Source: Allium sativum (lineage: Eukaryota; Streptophyta; Magnoliopsida; Asparagales; Amaryllidaceae). Taken from it: 64,000 nucleotides of DNA. Under the pieces are notes generated by a model. That model was not told the origin of the DNA. It saw only the letters and a program-made list of their open reading frames with translations, and made no database searches. Positions 1 to 11,123 of the stretch are shown here, piece by piece (the stretch's first letter is position 1; each line of letters starts with the position of its first letter). The translations under genes and the position numbers were made by a program. The stretch lies in contig CM060912.1 of the NCBI GenBank assembly GCA_030737875.1, positions 130,891,993 to 130,955,992 on the forward strand. Reading direction: 5' to 3'.

Positions 1-646
1 AACTTGCATCATAACATTAAACCCAACTAGCATAAATCATTAACCCAAACTTGCATATAAACTTGCATATGAACTTGCATATAAACTTGCATATGAACTT
101 ACATAACATGTCATATATAGAGGCAACCTTGCATATGTTATGCATATCATAAAAAGAGACAAACTTGCATATGAACTTGCATATAGACTTGCATATGAGC
201 TTGCATAACATGTCATATCATAAAAAGAGACAAACTTGCATATGAACTTGCATATAGACTTGCAAATGAGCTTGCATAACATGTCATACATAGAGGCAAC
301 CTTGCATATGTTATGCATATCATAAAAAGAGACAAACTTGCATATGAACTTGCATATAGACTTGCATATGAGCTTGCATAACATTTTATATCATAAAAAG
401 AGACAAACTTGCATATGAACTTGCATATAGACTTGCAAATGAACTTGCATATAGACTTGCATATGAGCTTGCATAACATGTCATACATAGAGGCAACCTT
501 GCATATGTTATGCATATCATAAAAAGAGACAAACTTGCATATGAACTTGCATATAGACTTGCATATGAGCTTGCATAACATGTCATATCATAAAAAGAGA
601 CAAACTTGCATATGAACTTATAACATATGACAACCACAACATGCAT
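1..646. repeat. AACTTGCATATR minisatellite in E1 3' LTR
   Basis: 12-bp units of the form AACTTGCATATG/A are grouped in higher-order blocks of about 170 bp, separated by a CATATCATAAAAAGAGAC spacer and a TAGAGGCAACC spacer. The 12-bp unit is a multiple of three, so long meaningless reading frames rich in Cys-Lys-Ile appear on the minus strand. They are not treated as genes. Confidence 0.9.
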
Positions 647-911
647 AAATCCTCATTTACATCCATAGCCTCCTAATATCCTATCCTAATTAGTTTAGCA
701 ATTGCTTGCTAAAGGCATAGGAACTCACCAAAACCAAGATTAGCAAACTTATGAAGTAGAACTAGTTGCTATATTTGAAGAAGGTGATGATTAGAGGTTG
801 ATTAGCTTGCAACTTTCTTCATAAATTAGTGGAGGCTCCTCCTAAGTTTGATTTTGGTGGCATGATGGAATCAGTTCTATTTTTAGTATGGATTAGGCTT
901 GCATTAGGGTG

Positions 912-919
912 TATTTATA
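912..919 (-). promoter_or_regulatory. Predicted TATA box, E1 3' LTR
   Basis: On the minus strand this reads TATAAATA within CCTATAAATACACC, a good plant TATA box. It lies about 500 bp from the LTR 5' end, where a U3 promoter would be expected. The same site is at 9253-9260 in the other LTR. The transcription start would be about 30 bp further left. Confidence 0.6.
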
Positions 920-1060
920 GGATTAGGGTGTGTTTTAGACCATAGGATTAGCCCTAGGTTAGATTAGGTCCGTCAGATTTAGGAAGTTTCCAGAACACAG
1001 CCCAAACCAGCCAGAAAAACCAGACCTGGTGCACCCAGGCCAATTGGCTCGACACCCTGT

Positions 1061-1134
1061 GTCGACAGGCAAGTCGACAGGGCAGTCGACTTGGCCTGGC
1101 CCAAGTCGACAGGCCTGTCGACAGCCCTGTCGAC
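1061..1134. promoter_or_regulatory. Cluster of six GTCGAC palindromes in U3 of E1 3' LTR
   Basis: Six GTCGAC hexamers lie within 74 bp, about 140-220 bp upstream of the predicted TATA box on the minus strand. The other LTR has five at 9402-9463. The spacing is irregular. A transcription-factor binding array is a guess from position and repetition only. Confidence 0.4.
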
Positions 1135-1413
1135 ATGGCTAGGGCGGGTAATTTCCCGCCTGACCCCCGCTGGTTCCAATTTCGAAATCTGAATTTGAAT
1201 TTTAAATCTGTTTTGAACTTTGAATTTTCCGCAAACTTCATTGGGCCATAACTGGGCCATACGGACTCCGATTTACAAAATTTCGGACTCTATTTTACGT
1301 ATTTTTCCGAGACGAACGCAATGACGCAGCCCGTTTCCCCCAATTCTCACATCTGAGATTATTTATTCTGCAATTAGTGAATTTTAGCATTAACTGAAAT
1401 TCGGGGTGTTACA

Positions 1414-1426
1414 TTCTCCCCTCCTT
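1414..1426 (-). other. E1 polypurine tract (plus-strand primer)
   Basis: On the minus strand it reads AAGGAGGGGAGAA and directly abuts the TGTAACACCCC start of the 3' LTR. The upstream sequence contains GGGGACGAAAT, a conserved neighbour of the tract also seen (as GAGGACGAAA) in E2, E3, E4 and E5. Confidence 0.9.
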
Positions 1427-1909
1427 AAAGGATTTCGTCCCCGAAATCTCTAAGCTAAGGAGAATGCATATCCTACCATCCAAACAACCATCTACTCAAT
1501 CCATCAAACACGGGCATCCATCGTCCTTAAAACAATTTCTAATGATGTATGAGCATATGCAAAAAGTGTGTGTATATGTTCCCTATCTAATGTATGAACA
1601 TATGCAAACCATGATAGTGCCATGCATCCATTATGTATGCGAGAGAACCCTATCGACACATACAATATCTACATGAGTGCACAATCATTCACCAAAATGC
1701 ATCATCCATGTAATAACACAACCATTATACATCCATTAATATAGCTACCTACACACAATTTTATGCAATATGAAGTGATTGAGCCGATCTAGTGCCTAGA
1801 GTGTGTATATATGCATCCATGAGCAACCACTAGCAACCACTTGCATCCACATGCATCCATCAAACATAACATGTCTCAAACACATGTTTCAACCATAGGT
1901 TTACCCTAT
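1427..1909 (-). other. E1 3' untranslated interior
   Basis: This is the non-coding stretch between the pol stop codon and the polypurine tract, on the minus strand. It has several repeats of ATGTATGAGCATATGCA type and no credible reading frame. Confidence 0.7.
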
Positions 1910-4900
1910 CTAAAGGTCAAAAGTACTAACGAGAGGACATACTAAAGATAAGATAAGTACTAGACAAACGATAAAGGAGAAGTTAAAAGACATACCCTCA
2001 AAAAGGAATGGGTACAATGAACGCATCTTCGCTTCCGTTTCCCAAGTAGCGTTGCCCTCATTTTCTCCCCATTGTACTTTGACTAGTTGAACCTCTCGAT
2101 TCCTCAATTTCCTAGTCTCTGACCCAAGGATGCGAGTAGGAGCTCGTCGAATAGTCGCATCACGCTCTACTTCCACTTCTCTAAGCAAGCTCGGCTCTAC
2201 CACCTCTGCAGTCTCATGTAGGTACTTCCTCAAATGTGACACATGGAATACATCATGTACACCACTAAGTCTGTCGGGCAACTCCACTCTATATGCCATC
2301 CGTCCAATCCTTTCCTTAATAGGAAACGGCCATACGAACCTTGGTGCTAACTTCCCAACAGATTCAAAGCGAACCACATTTCGTAACGGAGACACTTTGA
2401 CAAAGACCATGTCCCCAACTCCAAACTCAAGATCCGTCCTCCTCTTGTCCGCATAAGATTTTTGCCTATCCTGCGCTGCTTTCATCCTTCTTCGAATCAA
2501 GTCAATCTTCTCAGAAGTCTCCCTAACCATATCAGGCCCAAGCAAGATCTTATCCGTAGATTCCCACCAACATGTAGGTGATCGACAAGGCCTTCCATAA
2601 AGAGCTTCGAAAGGAGCCATACCAATACTGGACTTAAAGCTGTTATTATATGTGAACTCTACCAATGGAAGATGCTCTTCCCATGTACCTCCAAAATCTA
2701 AGATACAAAGCCTCAAAAGGTCCTCTAGGACCCGATTCACCCTCTCAGTCTGGCCGTCCGTCTGAGGATGATATGCAGTGCTCAAACATAATTGAGTCCC
2801 CACTGCTTCTTGCAAACTTTTCCAGAACTCGCTAGTGAAGATAGGATCTCGATCACTCACTATGCTAGAGGGTACCCCATGCAATCGAACTATCTCTCGA
2901 AGATATACTGAAGCTAGCCATGGAGCAGTCCACTTGCTCTTTACAAGTATGAAATGGGCACTTTTAGTAAGTCTGTCTACCACAACCCAGATTCCCGTAT
3001 TACCCTTTCTCAATCTGGATAACCCGTCAATAAAATCCATCGAGACGCTATCCCACTTCCATTGCGGAACTTCCAATGGGTGAAGCAACCCACCTGGTTT
3101 CTTTCGCTCCGCTTTCACCTGTTGGCACACCAAGCATCGAGCGACATACTCGGCCACATCTTTCTTCATACCGGCCCAGAAGAAAACCCGCTTCATGTCT
3201 TGGTACATCTTGTCCCCACCGGGATGAATGGTCATCCTAGAACGGTGTGCATCATCAAGAATAGCCTTCCTCAAACCCTCGTCTTGCGGTACACAAAGTC
3301 TACCGTCTCTACGCAAGCACCCCCTATCGTCTAGGGTGTACCTACTCAAATGGCTGGACGACTCCCCCCTTATGAGCTTCTCTACCAACTCAACCAACTG
3401 TGGGTCGTCCCTCTGTGCTTCTCCAATTCGCCCCAAAAGAGTAGGTCTGACCTCCAAGGATGCTAGCAAACCGGGTATATAGTCAATGGAAGGTCTGAAA
3501 TCAAACATCGAGATAAATTCCAAGCTTCGTTGTTCCACGAACAATGGACTCAAGGACAACCTTTTTCTGCTCAAGGCGTCCGCCACCACGTTACCCTTGC
3601 CAGGGGTATACGCTATCTCGAAATCATAGGATGCTAAGAACTCCATCCACCTTTGCTGTCTCAAATTCAAATCCTTCTGAGAAAACAAGTACTTCAATGA
3701 TTTGTGGTCAGTGAACAATTCGAATCTCTCACCAAGAAGATAATGGCGCCAAATCTTAAGTGCAAAAACAATAGCGGCCAACTCTAAATCATGGGTAGGG
3801 TAATTTTTCTCATGTGCCCTCAACTGCCTTCCACCATAGGCTATTACCCTTCCCTCTTGCATTAAGACTGCGCCCAGCCCTGTCCCACAAGCATCGGTAT
3901 AGACCACAAATGGCTTACTCCCATCTGGCAATACTAAAACTGGAGCAGTGGTTAAAGCTCTCTTTAACCGTCGGAACGCATCATCACAATCTACGTCCCA
4001 TGCGAAAACAAGATTCTTCTTCGTTAAACGGGTTAATGGGGCTGATATCTTCGCGAAGTCTTTGATAAACTTCCTATAGTAACTCGCCAACCCCAAGAAA
4101 CTTCTTACTTCGGTAGCATTTCTAGGAACCTTCCAATCTTGAATTGATACTACCTTCGCGGGATCCACAGCTATCCCTTCCTTGGAGACCACGTGCCCCA
4201 AGAACCGCACTTCCTTCCTCCAGAAGTGACATTTAGAGAATTTAGCCTTAAGGCTATGTGCTCGAAGAGTCTCCAACACCTCCCCAAGATGTAGGGCATG
4301 CTCTTCTTCACTCTTAGAAAATACTAAGATATCATCCACAAAGGCCACCACGAACTTATTAAGGAACTCCCTGAACACCCTACTCATCAAATCAACAAAG
4401 TATGCAGGGGCGTTCGTCAACCCAAATGGCATCACCAGCCACTCATAGAAACCATCCGGAGTCCTAAAGGCAGTCTTGTCTATGCTATCCTCAGCCACCC
4501 TCAACTGATGAAACCCCGTGGCTAAGTCCAACTGAGAAAATACTGAAGCGCCAACCAACTGATCGAAAAGATCATCAATCCTCGGCAATGGGTGTCTATT
4601 CTTATTTGTGAACTTGTTGAGTTCTCTATAGTCTACACAAAGTCTGAGGGACCCATCCTCCTTTGTAGCAAAAACTACTGGAGCACCCCACTCCGATATA
4701 CTTCGTCTTATGAACCCCTTCTCAAGCAACTCCCCTACTTGCTTATGGAGTTCCCTCCTCTCACGAGGAGCCATGTGGCGCACTGGTAAAGATACAGGTT
4801 TAGCATTATCCACCAGATATATTCGGAAGTAAATATCCCGCTTCGGAGGTAAGCCCTTCACCTCCTCAAACACATCCGAGTATTCCCGGACCACTCTAAC

Positions 4901-6340
4901 AGATTGCAAACTCTCGACCGAAGCGTCAAGCGATTCAAGATAACTTAGCATAATAGAATCCATGGGATTACAAGAGATCTCGAGAGTGTTACCCAAGCGG
5001 GTCATGAGCCTAACAACTCTCCTTTCGCAATCAAGAACGGCACCATTACTGGATAACCAGTCCATGCCCAAAATCAACCCATAGCCCGTGAAGCCCAAAA
5101 CAAAAGCATCACACCTGAACTCAATGCTAGGTGTAGAAATCTTCAAACCCAAACATATCATGGACAAATAAGTGGAGCCCCCAATTGGGTTTGAAACAAC
5201 CAAGGGATCATCTACTAGACTGGTGTCTAAGTGCAGTGACTCAACTAATGATGATGAGATAAACGAATGCGATGCGCCAGAATCAAACAATGTACGGACA
5301 GGATGATCAAATAGAAAAACCAGACTTTCAACGGAAATAGTTCTACCTCTTTCCTGAATCGGTGGAACCACGAGAGCCTGTACTGACCCCCTAGCCTGAC
5401 CCGGTGCCATAAGAGCTTGCACCTGTCCTCCTGAGGTAGATCCCGTCCTTTGCCCCTTCTTAGGGCAATCCTTCACTAGATGCCCCGCTTCACCACAGTT
5501 ATAGCAGCCAGTCTTCTTCTTCTTTCGACAATCTTTGCTTATGTGGCCTGGTATCCCGCAATTGAAGCACTTCTTCTTTCCCTTGCCACCGTTGCTTTTC
5601 CCACCTTTGTTTTGCTGAGGTCTCTTTTGATCTCCCTTCTTCTCGGGTGCCTTATTAGCATTGGGACCCTTCTCTTCTTCATGCATGAGTGCCATGTCAA
5701 CTAGCTTCTCAAAGGTGGCCCCCATAGGGATATGAGTCATAGCCAACCCATGCATCAGTTCATTCAAGCCTTTCACGAACCTCAAAGCCTTCTTCTCCGG
5801 TGTATTCACCATATCTAGGCCAAACCTTGCCAATTGATTAAACTTGTTGACATACTCCTTCACTGAGAGATTTCCTTGCTTTAGAGTCAAGAATCTTTCC
5901 ATATACAAGTTTTCCTCCGCCCTTGAGAGAAACTTTGCCACAAATCTTTGCCTAAAATCCGCCCAAGAGTCAACGGGGCGTTCTCCATTAGTGACCTCCC
6001 ACCAGAATGAGGCCTCTCCCTTCATTAACCAAGCAGCTAACTTGACTTTCTTTCCTTCTTCCATCTCAAAGATATCTATCAACTCTTCCACCTCCTTAAG
6101 CCAATCTCTAGCCTCCACAAAAGTTTCAGATCCTTGGAAAGGTTTCCCTCCCATAGCTTTAAATTCCTTGCAAGTCTTAGCAAAAGTATCCGTGCGAGGA
6201 GGAGGGGGAGGAGGAAGATCGGGTGCTACGGTGGGTGGAGGAACATTTGCTGGACCCGCAGTGGTGGCCCTAGCCTCCATCAATCTCCTATACGATACTG
6301 GTATCGTCACACCCTCCGGAAAGTTAAGATCCTCAGCCAT
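1910..6340 (-). CDS. Gag-Pol polyprotein of Tekay chromovirus E1
   Basis: 1476 residues with no stop or frameshift, the usual single-frame gag-pol layout of plant chromoviruses. Gag lies at about 55-230, with two CCHC zinc knuckles at C258-C271 and C279-C292. Aspartic protease has its DSG at 353-355. Reverse transcriptase has LDLATGF (D605) and FVDD at 667-670. RNase H has D816, E853, D878 and D921. Integrase has an HHCC finger (H1032, H1039, C1069, C1072) and catalytic D1102, D1163 and E1199 with D-35-E spacing. The GPY/F-like region is near 1330-1345, with Trp where Gly is usual (WPF), and a chromodomain-like segment covers about 1395-1445. The start chosen is the first ATG after the leader, 181 nt from the primer-binding site. 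Unusually, about 27 hydrophobic residues (1450-1476) follow the normal family end near YPFLFE. Expected roles are particle formation, reverse transcription and integration. The frame looks functional by inspection. Confidence 0.95.
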   Translation of the reverse strand: MAEDLNFPEGVTIPVSYRRLMEARATTAGPANVPPPTVAPDLPPPPPPRTDTFAKTCKEFKAMGGKPFQGSETFVEARDWLKEVEELIDIFEMEEGKKVKLAAWLMKGEASFWWEVTNGERPVDSWADFRQRFVAKFLSRAEENLYMERFLTLKQGNLSVKEYVNKFNQLARFGLDMVNTPEKKALRFVKGLNELMHGLAMTHIPMGATFEKLVDMALMHEEEKGPNANKAPEKKGDQKRPQQNKGGKSNGGKGKKKCFNCGIPGHISKDCRKKKKTGCYNCGEAGHLVKDCPKKGQRTGSTSGGQVQALMAPGQARGSVQALVVPPIQERGRTISVESLVFLFDHPVRTLFDSGASHSFISSSLVESLHLDTSLVDDPLVVSNPIGGSTYLSMICLGLKISTPSIEFRCDAFVLGFTGYGLILGMDWLSSNGAVLDCERRVVRLMTRLGNTLEISCNPMDSIMLSYLESLDASVESLQSVRVVREYSDVFEEVKGLPPKRDIYFRIYLVDNAKPVSLPVRHMAPRERRELHKQVGELLEKGFIRRSISEWGAPVVFATKEDGSLRLCVDYRELNKFTNKNRHPLPRIDDLFDQLVGASVFSQLDLATGFHQLRVAEDSIDKTAFRTPDGFYEWLVMPFGLTNAPAYFVDLMSRVFREFLNKFVVAFVDDILVFSKSEEEHALHLGEVLETLRAHSLKAKFSKCHFWRKEVRFLGHVVSKEGIAVDPAKVVSIQDWKVPRNATEVRSFLGLASYYRKFIKDFAKISAPLTRLTKKNLVFAWDVDCDDAFRRLKRALTTAPVLVLPDGSKPFVVYTDACGTGLGAVLMQEGRVIAYGGRQLRAHEKNYPTHDLELAAIVFALKIWRHYLLGERFELFTDHKSLKYLFSQKDLNLRQQRWMEFLASYDFEIAYTPGKGNVVADALSRKRLSLSPLFVEQRSLEFISMFDFRPSIDYIPGLLASLEVRPTLLGRIGEAQRDDPQLVELVEKLIRGESSSHLSRYTLDDRGCLRRDGRLCVPQDEGLRKAILDDAHRSRMTIHPGGDKMYQDMKRVFFWAGMKKDVAEYVARCLVCQQVKAERKKPGGLLHPLEVPQWKWDSVSMDFIDGLSRLRKGNTGIWVVVDRLTKSAHFILVKSKWTAPWLASVYLREIVRLHGVPSSIVSDRDPIFTSEFWKSLQEAVGTQLCLSTAYHPQTDGQTERVNRVLEDLLRLCILDFGGTWEEHLPLVEFTYNNSFKSSIGMAPFEALYGRPCRSPTCWWESTDKILLGPDMVRETSEKIDLIRRRMKAAQDRQKSYADKRRTDLEFGVGDMVFVKVSPLRNVVRFESVGKLAPRFVWPFPIKERIGRMAYRVELPDRLSGVHDVFHVSHLRKYLHETAEVVEPSLLREVEVERDATIRRAPTRILGSETRKLRNREVQLVKVQWGENEGNATWETEAKMRSLYPFLFEGMSFNFSFIVCLVLILSLVCPLVSTFDL

Positions 6341-6521
6341 GCTGAAACGAAAAAGGAAAGATTCAAAACGTAGAATTCGAAAGATAAAGATATGGCTATT
6401 GGGGATTATGCTTTTCTTTCAAAAACTTTTCTCTTTAAAGACATGTTTTTGAAAATATCCCTTCCAAAAATGTTTTTAGAAAAATAGTTTTCTAAAAATT
6501 TTATCTGTTCCGGTAACCTTT
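6341..6521 (-). other. E1 5' leader between primer site and gag
   Basis: 181 nt of A/T-rich, homopolymer-rich leader on the minus strand, directly upstream of the gag ATG. It would hold the packaging signal if one exists here. No clear motif seen. Confidence 0.6.
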
Positions 6522-6533
6522 GCTCTGATACCA
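6522..6533 (-). other. E1 primer-binding site (initiator Met tRNA)
   Basis: On the minus strand it reads TGGTATCAGAGC, complementary to the 3' end of plant initiator-Met tRNA. It lies two bases (6534-6535) from the LTR, the usual arrangement. Confidence 0.93.
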
Positions 6534-7774
6534 CGTGTAACACCCCACTCCCGCTATGGACACTCGCTAAGGGAATGCCATAACATCGGTGGAGTATTTT
6601 AAGTGAATATAGAACATAGAAATTACAGCAAGACAGATATAAGTAATACTTGAAAATTTAAAACATCATTTCATTGCAGCGGAAAGTAAAACATGTTTAG
6701 TTACATCACAAAACCATCATAAGAGTCAAGTACAAAATATCCATCCTGATAAATAAAAATACATAATCCCAATACATGAACTGATAGCCATAAAAGAAAA
6801 GGGTAAGCTGAGCTCTACATCTAGGGTCCAAGCTCCAAGAGAGTAATAAAAGCAGCCTGATCAAAGCCCACTCGTGCTGGGCCCACTCTGAGAACCTGAG
6901 GGTTGGGAAAAAGATAAAAACAACGGGGTCAGACATAAGTCTGAGCGAGTCCTATAACTTTAACAATGCAATCATTAAAGTAATTAGGGTATGATATAAC
7001 TTGGTACGGTGTGACTGGGGATAAATGACTGCACTCAGTAGCCAATTAGACTTAGAATGAACTAAGATAACGATAAAGACACATTTACCCACCCAAGGAT
7101 AATTACTACACTGCACCACACCAGTCATTCCTACTTAAAAGTTGATCCCTCCCAAGGACTTAGAAAATTTACCCAGTAGTTTCGTGTACCCCTAGCTGAC
7201 TACATAGGTGTCGTCTGCCCCTATCTCCCTAGGTGTACCCACTACTCCCAAGCGATCGGCTCCCTACCGTAGATACCCGTGCTGGCCCCACAATGGGGTG
7301 TATCACTCCCCATAGTGGCAACCCGATACTACAATTGGTGCACGGCTTATATCTACACGATGCAACAACGTCTTACCTACCAGCCCGGGTCCACACACGC
7401 ATATGAAACCCGTTGGACTCGCGTTGCCACCGCTACCCCGTTTTGGCCTCTTATAGTCAAGCCCAATATGAGTGTCCCGTACTCGACTTGGGTCGAAACC
7501 ACAAAGATACGTTTGGGATATTGGTTGAAATGGGCCCCCACAAGCTACCCACCTAAGCTTGTCATTTCTAGTGTATACTACTTAACCCCTTTATCATGTT
7601 TTAATTACATGTTCCACTTTGGTTAAGTATTCTAATCGTATTTTCTATTGCCACCCAAGGCAACCACTAGATTTCCACATGCCACCCAAGGCACCCACTT
7701 AACCCCTTATGTCCCTCTACATGCTAATATGGTTAAGTGTTTCTTAATTAATTAATTAAGATCATGACCTCATA

Positions 7775-7871
7775 AAGACCTCTCACATTAGACCACCTTT
7801 TTATGACTGCTGGATATGCCGGTTGGGTCCGGGCAGACTTCCGTCATAAAAAGGGTCTAACCTCGTGTCTT
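7775..7871 (-). repeat. Structured hairpin unit A in E1 LTR
   Basis: A unit of about 97 bp starting AAGACCTCTCACATT and ending CCTCGTGTCTT. The long stem pairs TTAGACC-(AC bulge)-CTTTTTATGAC with GTCATAAAAAGGGTCTAA; the loop contains GCTGGAT and GGTCCGGGCAGA. Four more copies, two of them with the same 2-nt bulge, keep pairing with different stem bases (see findings). Confidence 0.75.
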
Positions 7872-7900
7872 TACTTTAATCACGTATTTAATTTATGACT

Positions 7901-7995
7901 AAGACCTCTCACATTGGGCCAATCATTTATAGCTGCTGGATTGCCGGTCGGTTCCGGGCAGACTTCCGCTACAAAAGGGTCCAACCTCGTGTCTT
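7901..7995 (-). repeat. Structured hairpin unit B in E1 LTR
   Basis: Second copy of the unit. The outer stem ACTAAGAC/GTCTTAGT is perfect. The inner stem starts TTGGGCC against GGGTCCAA, changed from unit A on both sides. Confidence 0.75.
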
Positions 7996-8070
7996 AGTTA
8001 ATTAATTACACCTAATTAATCACCCCCATAATTTGTATTAATTATCCCTAATTAATTACACTTTTTTAAG

Positions 8071-8195
8071 AATATGGGTAGACCTAACTCAATAGGTAAA
8101 TTCCCAATTCCATAGTATGGGTAGACCTAACTTAATAGGTAAATTCCCAACTCCATAATATGGGTAGACCTAACTTAATAGGTAAATTCCCAATT
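8071..8195. repeat. 43-bp tandem repeat, three copies
   Basis: Three direct repeats of TATGGGTAGACCTAACT followed by TAATAGGTAAATTCCCAA, with a 43-bp period. They lie within the E1 5' LTR. Confidence 0.85.
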
Positions 8196-8365
8196 ATGTC
8201 CATTCATTTTATGTTATACACATTTCTATTAACATGCATATTAACCCCATCGTTTCCCACGTAATTCGTTCTCATGACATGTCATATAAATGGGAAGATT
8301 CACTATAAATATAATGGGTTCAATCTTAGCACAACGTTGGCATTTACATGGGTTTAAAAGGTGTC

Positions 8366-8987
8366 AACTTGCATCATAACATTAAACCCAACTAGCATAA
8401 ATCATTAACCCAAACTTGCATATAAACTTGCATATGAACTTGCATATAAACTTGCATATGAACTTACATAACATGCCATATATAGAGGCAACCTTGCATA
8501 TGTTATGCATATCATAAAAAGAGACAAACTTGCATATGAGCTTGCATATAGACTTGCATATGAGCTTGCATAACATGTCATATCATAAAAAGAGACAAAC
8601 TTGCATATGAACTTGCATATAGACTTGCATATGAGCTTGCATAACATGTCATACATAGAGGCAACCTTGCATATGTTATGCATATCATAAAAAGAGACAA
8701 ACTTGCATATGAACTTGCATATAGACTTGCATATGAGCTTGCATAACATGTCATATCATAAAAAGAGACAAACTTGCATATGAACTTGCATATAGACTTG
8801 CATATGAGCTTGCATAACATGTCATACATAGAGGCAACCTTGCATATGTTATGCATATCATAAAAAGAGACAAACTTGCATATGAACTTGCATATAGACT
8901 TGCATATGAGCTTGCATAACATGTCATATCATAAAAAGAGACAAACTTGCATATGAACTTATAACATATGACAACCACAACATGCAT
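8366..8987. repeat. AACTTGCATATR minisatellite in E1 5' LTR
   Basis: Same array as 1-646, with a slightly different number and order of units. The difference between the two LTRs shows array turnover since insertion. Confidence 0.9.
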
Positions 8988-9252
8988 AAATCCTCATGTA
9001 CATCCATAGCCTCCTAATATCCTATCCTAATTAGTTTAGCAATTGCTTGCTAAAGGCATAGGAACTCACCAAAACCAAGATTAGCAAACTTATGAAGTAG
9101 AACTAGTTGCTATATTTGAAGAAGGTGATGATTAGAGGTTGATTAGCTTGCAACTTTCTTCATAAACTAGTGGAGGCTCCTCCTAAGTTTGATTTAGGCG
9201 GCATGATGGCATCAATTCTATTTTTAGTATGGATTAGGCTTGCATTAGGGTG

Positions 9253-9260
9253 TATTTATA
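9253..9260 (-). promoter_or_regulatory. Predicted TATA box, E1 5' LTR
   Basis: TATAAATA on the minus strand, identical in context to 912-919. This is the copy that would drive the genomic transcript of E1. Confidence 0.65.
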
Positions 9261-9401
9261 GGATTAGGGTGTGTTTTAGACCATAGGATTAGCCCTAGGC
9301 TAGATTAGGTCCGTCAGATTTAGGAAGTTTCCAGAACACAACCCAAACCAGCCAGAAAAACCAGACTTGGTGCACCCAGGCCAATTGGCTCGACACCCTG
9401 T

Positions 9402-9463
9402 GTCGACAGGCAAGTCGACAGGGCAGTCGACTTGGCCTGGCCCAAGTCGACAGGCCTGTCGAC
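9402..9463. promoter_or_regulatory. Cluster of five GTCGAC palindromes in U3 of E1 5' LTR
   Basis: Five GTCGAC hexamers upstream (minus strand) of the TATA box. One unit fewer than in the 3' LTR. Confidence 0.4.
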
Positions 9464-9742
9464 ATGGCTAGGGCGGGGAATTTCCCGCCTGACCCCCGCT
9501 GGTTCCAATTTCGAAATCTGAATTTGAATTTTAAATCTGTTTTGAACTTTGAATTTTCCGCAAACTTCATTGGGCCATAACTGGGCCATACGGACTCCGA
9601 TTTACAAAATTTCGGACTCTATTTTGCATATTTTTCCGAGACGAACGCAATGACGCAGCCCGTTTCCCCCAATTCTCACATCTGAGATTATTTATTCTGC
9701 AATTAGTGAATTTTAGCATTAACTGAAATTCGGGGTGTTACA

Positions 9743-9925
9743 ATTACGAACTGCAGCGCCATTTTGAGCACGATTTATAATTATATATATATATATATAT
9801 ATATAACGTTCAAACTTCGTTTTTAATAACGAATTCAATATTAAAATACATTGGTATTCCAAATATAATATTTAAAATAATAAATTAAATTAAATATTTG
9901 ACTGTCAAAAATACGGGTCGTTACA
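9743..9925 (-). repeat. E2 3' LTR, right-end fragment
   Basis: Aligns with the last 180 bp or so of the E2 5' LTR, ending CGGGTCGTTACA. The rest of this LTR was displaced leftwards by E1. It carries a (TA)n run near 9781-9804 that is much shorter in the other LTR. Confidence 0.88.
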
Positions 9926-11123
9926 TTCTTCCCACCTTAAAATAATTTCGTCCTCGAAATTGCTAAGGTAAGAAAGAATGATACAAACCCATTAATTTCC
10001 AAATCCAATTTATTTTAAATCAAAAACCAATTCAATATCATAAATAAAATATCTTCAAAAATATCGAAAATTTTCTAACACTTTAAATTCCCGGAAAAAT
10101 TCGGTAGAGTCCCCCCTGCACGGAGTGTCATCTGCGATATCGCAAGAAGAAATAATATATAAACATCAACCAACACGGTCGGAAAACAAAAAAAAACCCC
10201 AAAATTTTATATTTTCTCATAGGCGTACCTATTCGAGCGCTATTGAGCATGCTTGCTCAACGTATATGCGATTTACACAGCAATAATGATTTGTCTAGCC
10301 ATCTGTTACCTGTACTTAACTCAATTCACATATCAGTAATAAATATATGAAATTATGAGATAATGTTTCACTAATCAACTGGTAATACTATACCAATTCT
10401 AAAATCAAACACACAACATCGATTCATTATCAAACACAGGGTTAAATCATAAATCCAATTCATATTCGCTTTTATTCCATTCAAATTATACCAAAAATTA
10501 TTCTTTAGTTTATAAATCATTTAGCTCCCTTAAATTTGTTAATTATCCTATCAAACAAACTATCATCCAATACAACCAATTCATAATCAACAAGCAACAC
10601 ACAACCGAATCAATTTAATTTACATTCAATATTAACATTCTATTTTGGTTTAACATGTTTGAACATCAGTCGATCAATATCCGTCTGATTTCAATTTGAT
10701 TATCATTTATTCACTAAATTTTTAATTTATTAAATTTAATTCCAATATCATTATTACTTTCACTTAACCAGGTTAAATTTCAATTCAAATTTTCGATCCG
10801 ATTTGAATTCCATTCAAATCAATCGAACACACTAATATTTCCATAATTTGATAAAATTATTTCTTTTCTATACAAAAATATAATTTGGGTAAAATTATTT
10901 CATTTACCACCATTACAAAATAATACAGTATTCATTGCCAGTTCAATGCTTCTCAACACTTGAACCAATCAACCAACACAACACAAAACACTTGTATATA
11001 AAATTTACAATTACGCTCTCATATATATACACTCAATCTCGTTCTAGGATATTACTAACCCTATCTCTGTTGAGTTACACCACAAAGCCAAGGTTAGTAC
11101 TAAACCAATAGCTCTGATACCAC
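9926..11123 (-). other. E2 non-coding interior with primer site and polypurine tract
   Basis: 1.2 kb, A/T-rich, without any reading frame of note. On the minus strand the tract next to the 3' LTR reads AAGGTGGGAAGAA (9926-9938), preceded by TCGAGGACGAAAT. The primer-binding site TGGTATCAGAGC is 11111-11122, one base from the 5' LTR. A diverged copy of the conserved GGAGGT...GAAATTTTT...GTTAGAA box lies at about 10075-10130 (minus). Replication would depend on proteins from another element. Confidence 0.85.

Larger units (their letters stand above)
1..1413 (-). repeat. E1 3' LTR, partial
   Basis: This matches 8366-9742 of the 5' LTR almost base for base, with a few substitutions and copy-number changes in tandem repeats. 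It ends at 1413 with GGGGTGTTACA. The part equivalent to 6536-8365 lies left of the window. It is longer than the matching part of the 5' LTR because of extra minisatellite units and one extra GTCGAC unit. Confidence 0.93.
1..9742 (-). mobile_element. E1: Tekay-type Ty3/gypsy chromovirus, nearly complete
   Basis: Autonomous LTR retrotransposon read on the minus strand. In element order it has a 5' LTR (9742 to 6536), a primer-binding site (6533-6522), one uninterrupted gag-pol frame (6340-1910), a polypurine tract (1426-1414) and a 3' LTR (1413 leftwards) cut by the window edge. LTR termini are TGTAACACCCC and GGGGTGTTACA, a perfect 11-bp inverted repeat. The right flank ATTAC (9743-9747) is the expected 5-bp target duplication, but its partner lies outside the window. 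The flank continues as the LTR of E2, so E1 inserted into E2. The RT-RNaseH-integrase order and the C-terminal chromodomain-like segment place it among chromoviruses; Tekay/Del is my best clade call. The intact frame and similar LTRs suggest a fairly recent insertion. Confidence 0.93.
6536..9742 (-). repeat. E1 5' LTR, complete (3207 bp)
   Basis: Bounded by TGTAACACCCC and GGGGTGTTACA. It contains, from left to right, a region shared with the diverged LTR at 59841 onward, two structured hairpin units, a 43-bp tandem repeat, the AACTTGCAT minisatellite, a TATA box (minus) and a GTCGAC cluster. With the TATA near 9255, most of the LTR would be transcribed as R-U5 leader. Confidence 0.95.

Noticed and set aside
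17..646. Overlapping minus-strand frames of 64-122 residues rich in Cys-Lys-Ile repeats (also 8382-8987)
   Set aside because: They come from a 12-bp minisatellite whose unit length is divisible by three; all frames look alike and no start, domain or context supports a protein.
954..1260. Two overlapping frames of about 95 residues in the E1 LTR (also 9295-9589)
   Set aside because: They lie over the promoter and GTCGAC array and overlap in different phases; no domain.
1910..6340. Endogenous pararetrovirus (caulimovirid)
   Set aside because: Integrase, LTRs, primer site for initiator Met tRNA and a chromodomain-like tail are present; no movement protein is seen. This is a Ty3/gypsy retrotransposon.
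6522..6533. tRNA gene fragment at the TGGTATCAGAGC sites
   Set aside because: Only 12 bases complementary to a tRNA 3' end, each placed next to an LTR; these are primer-binding sites.
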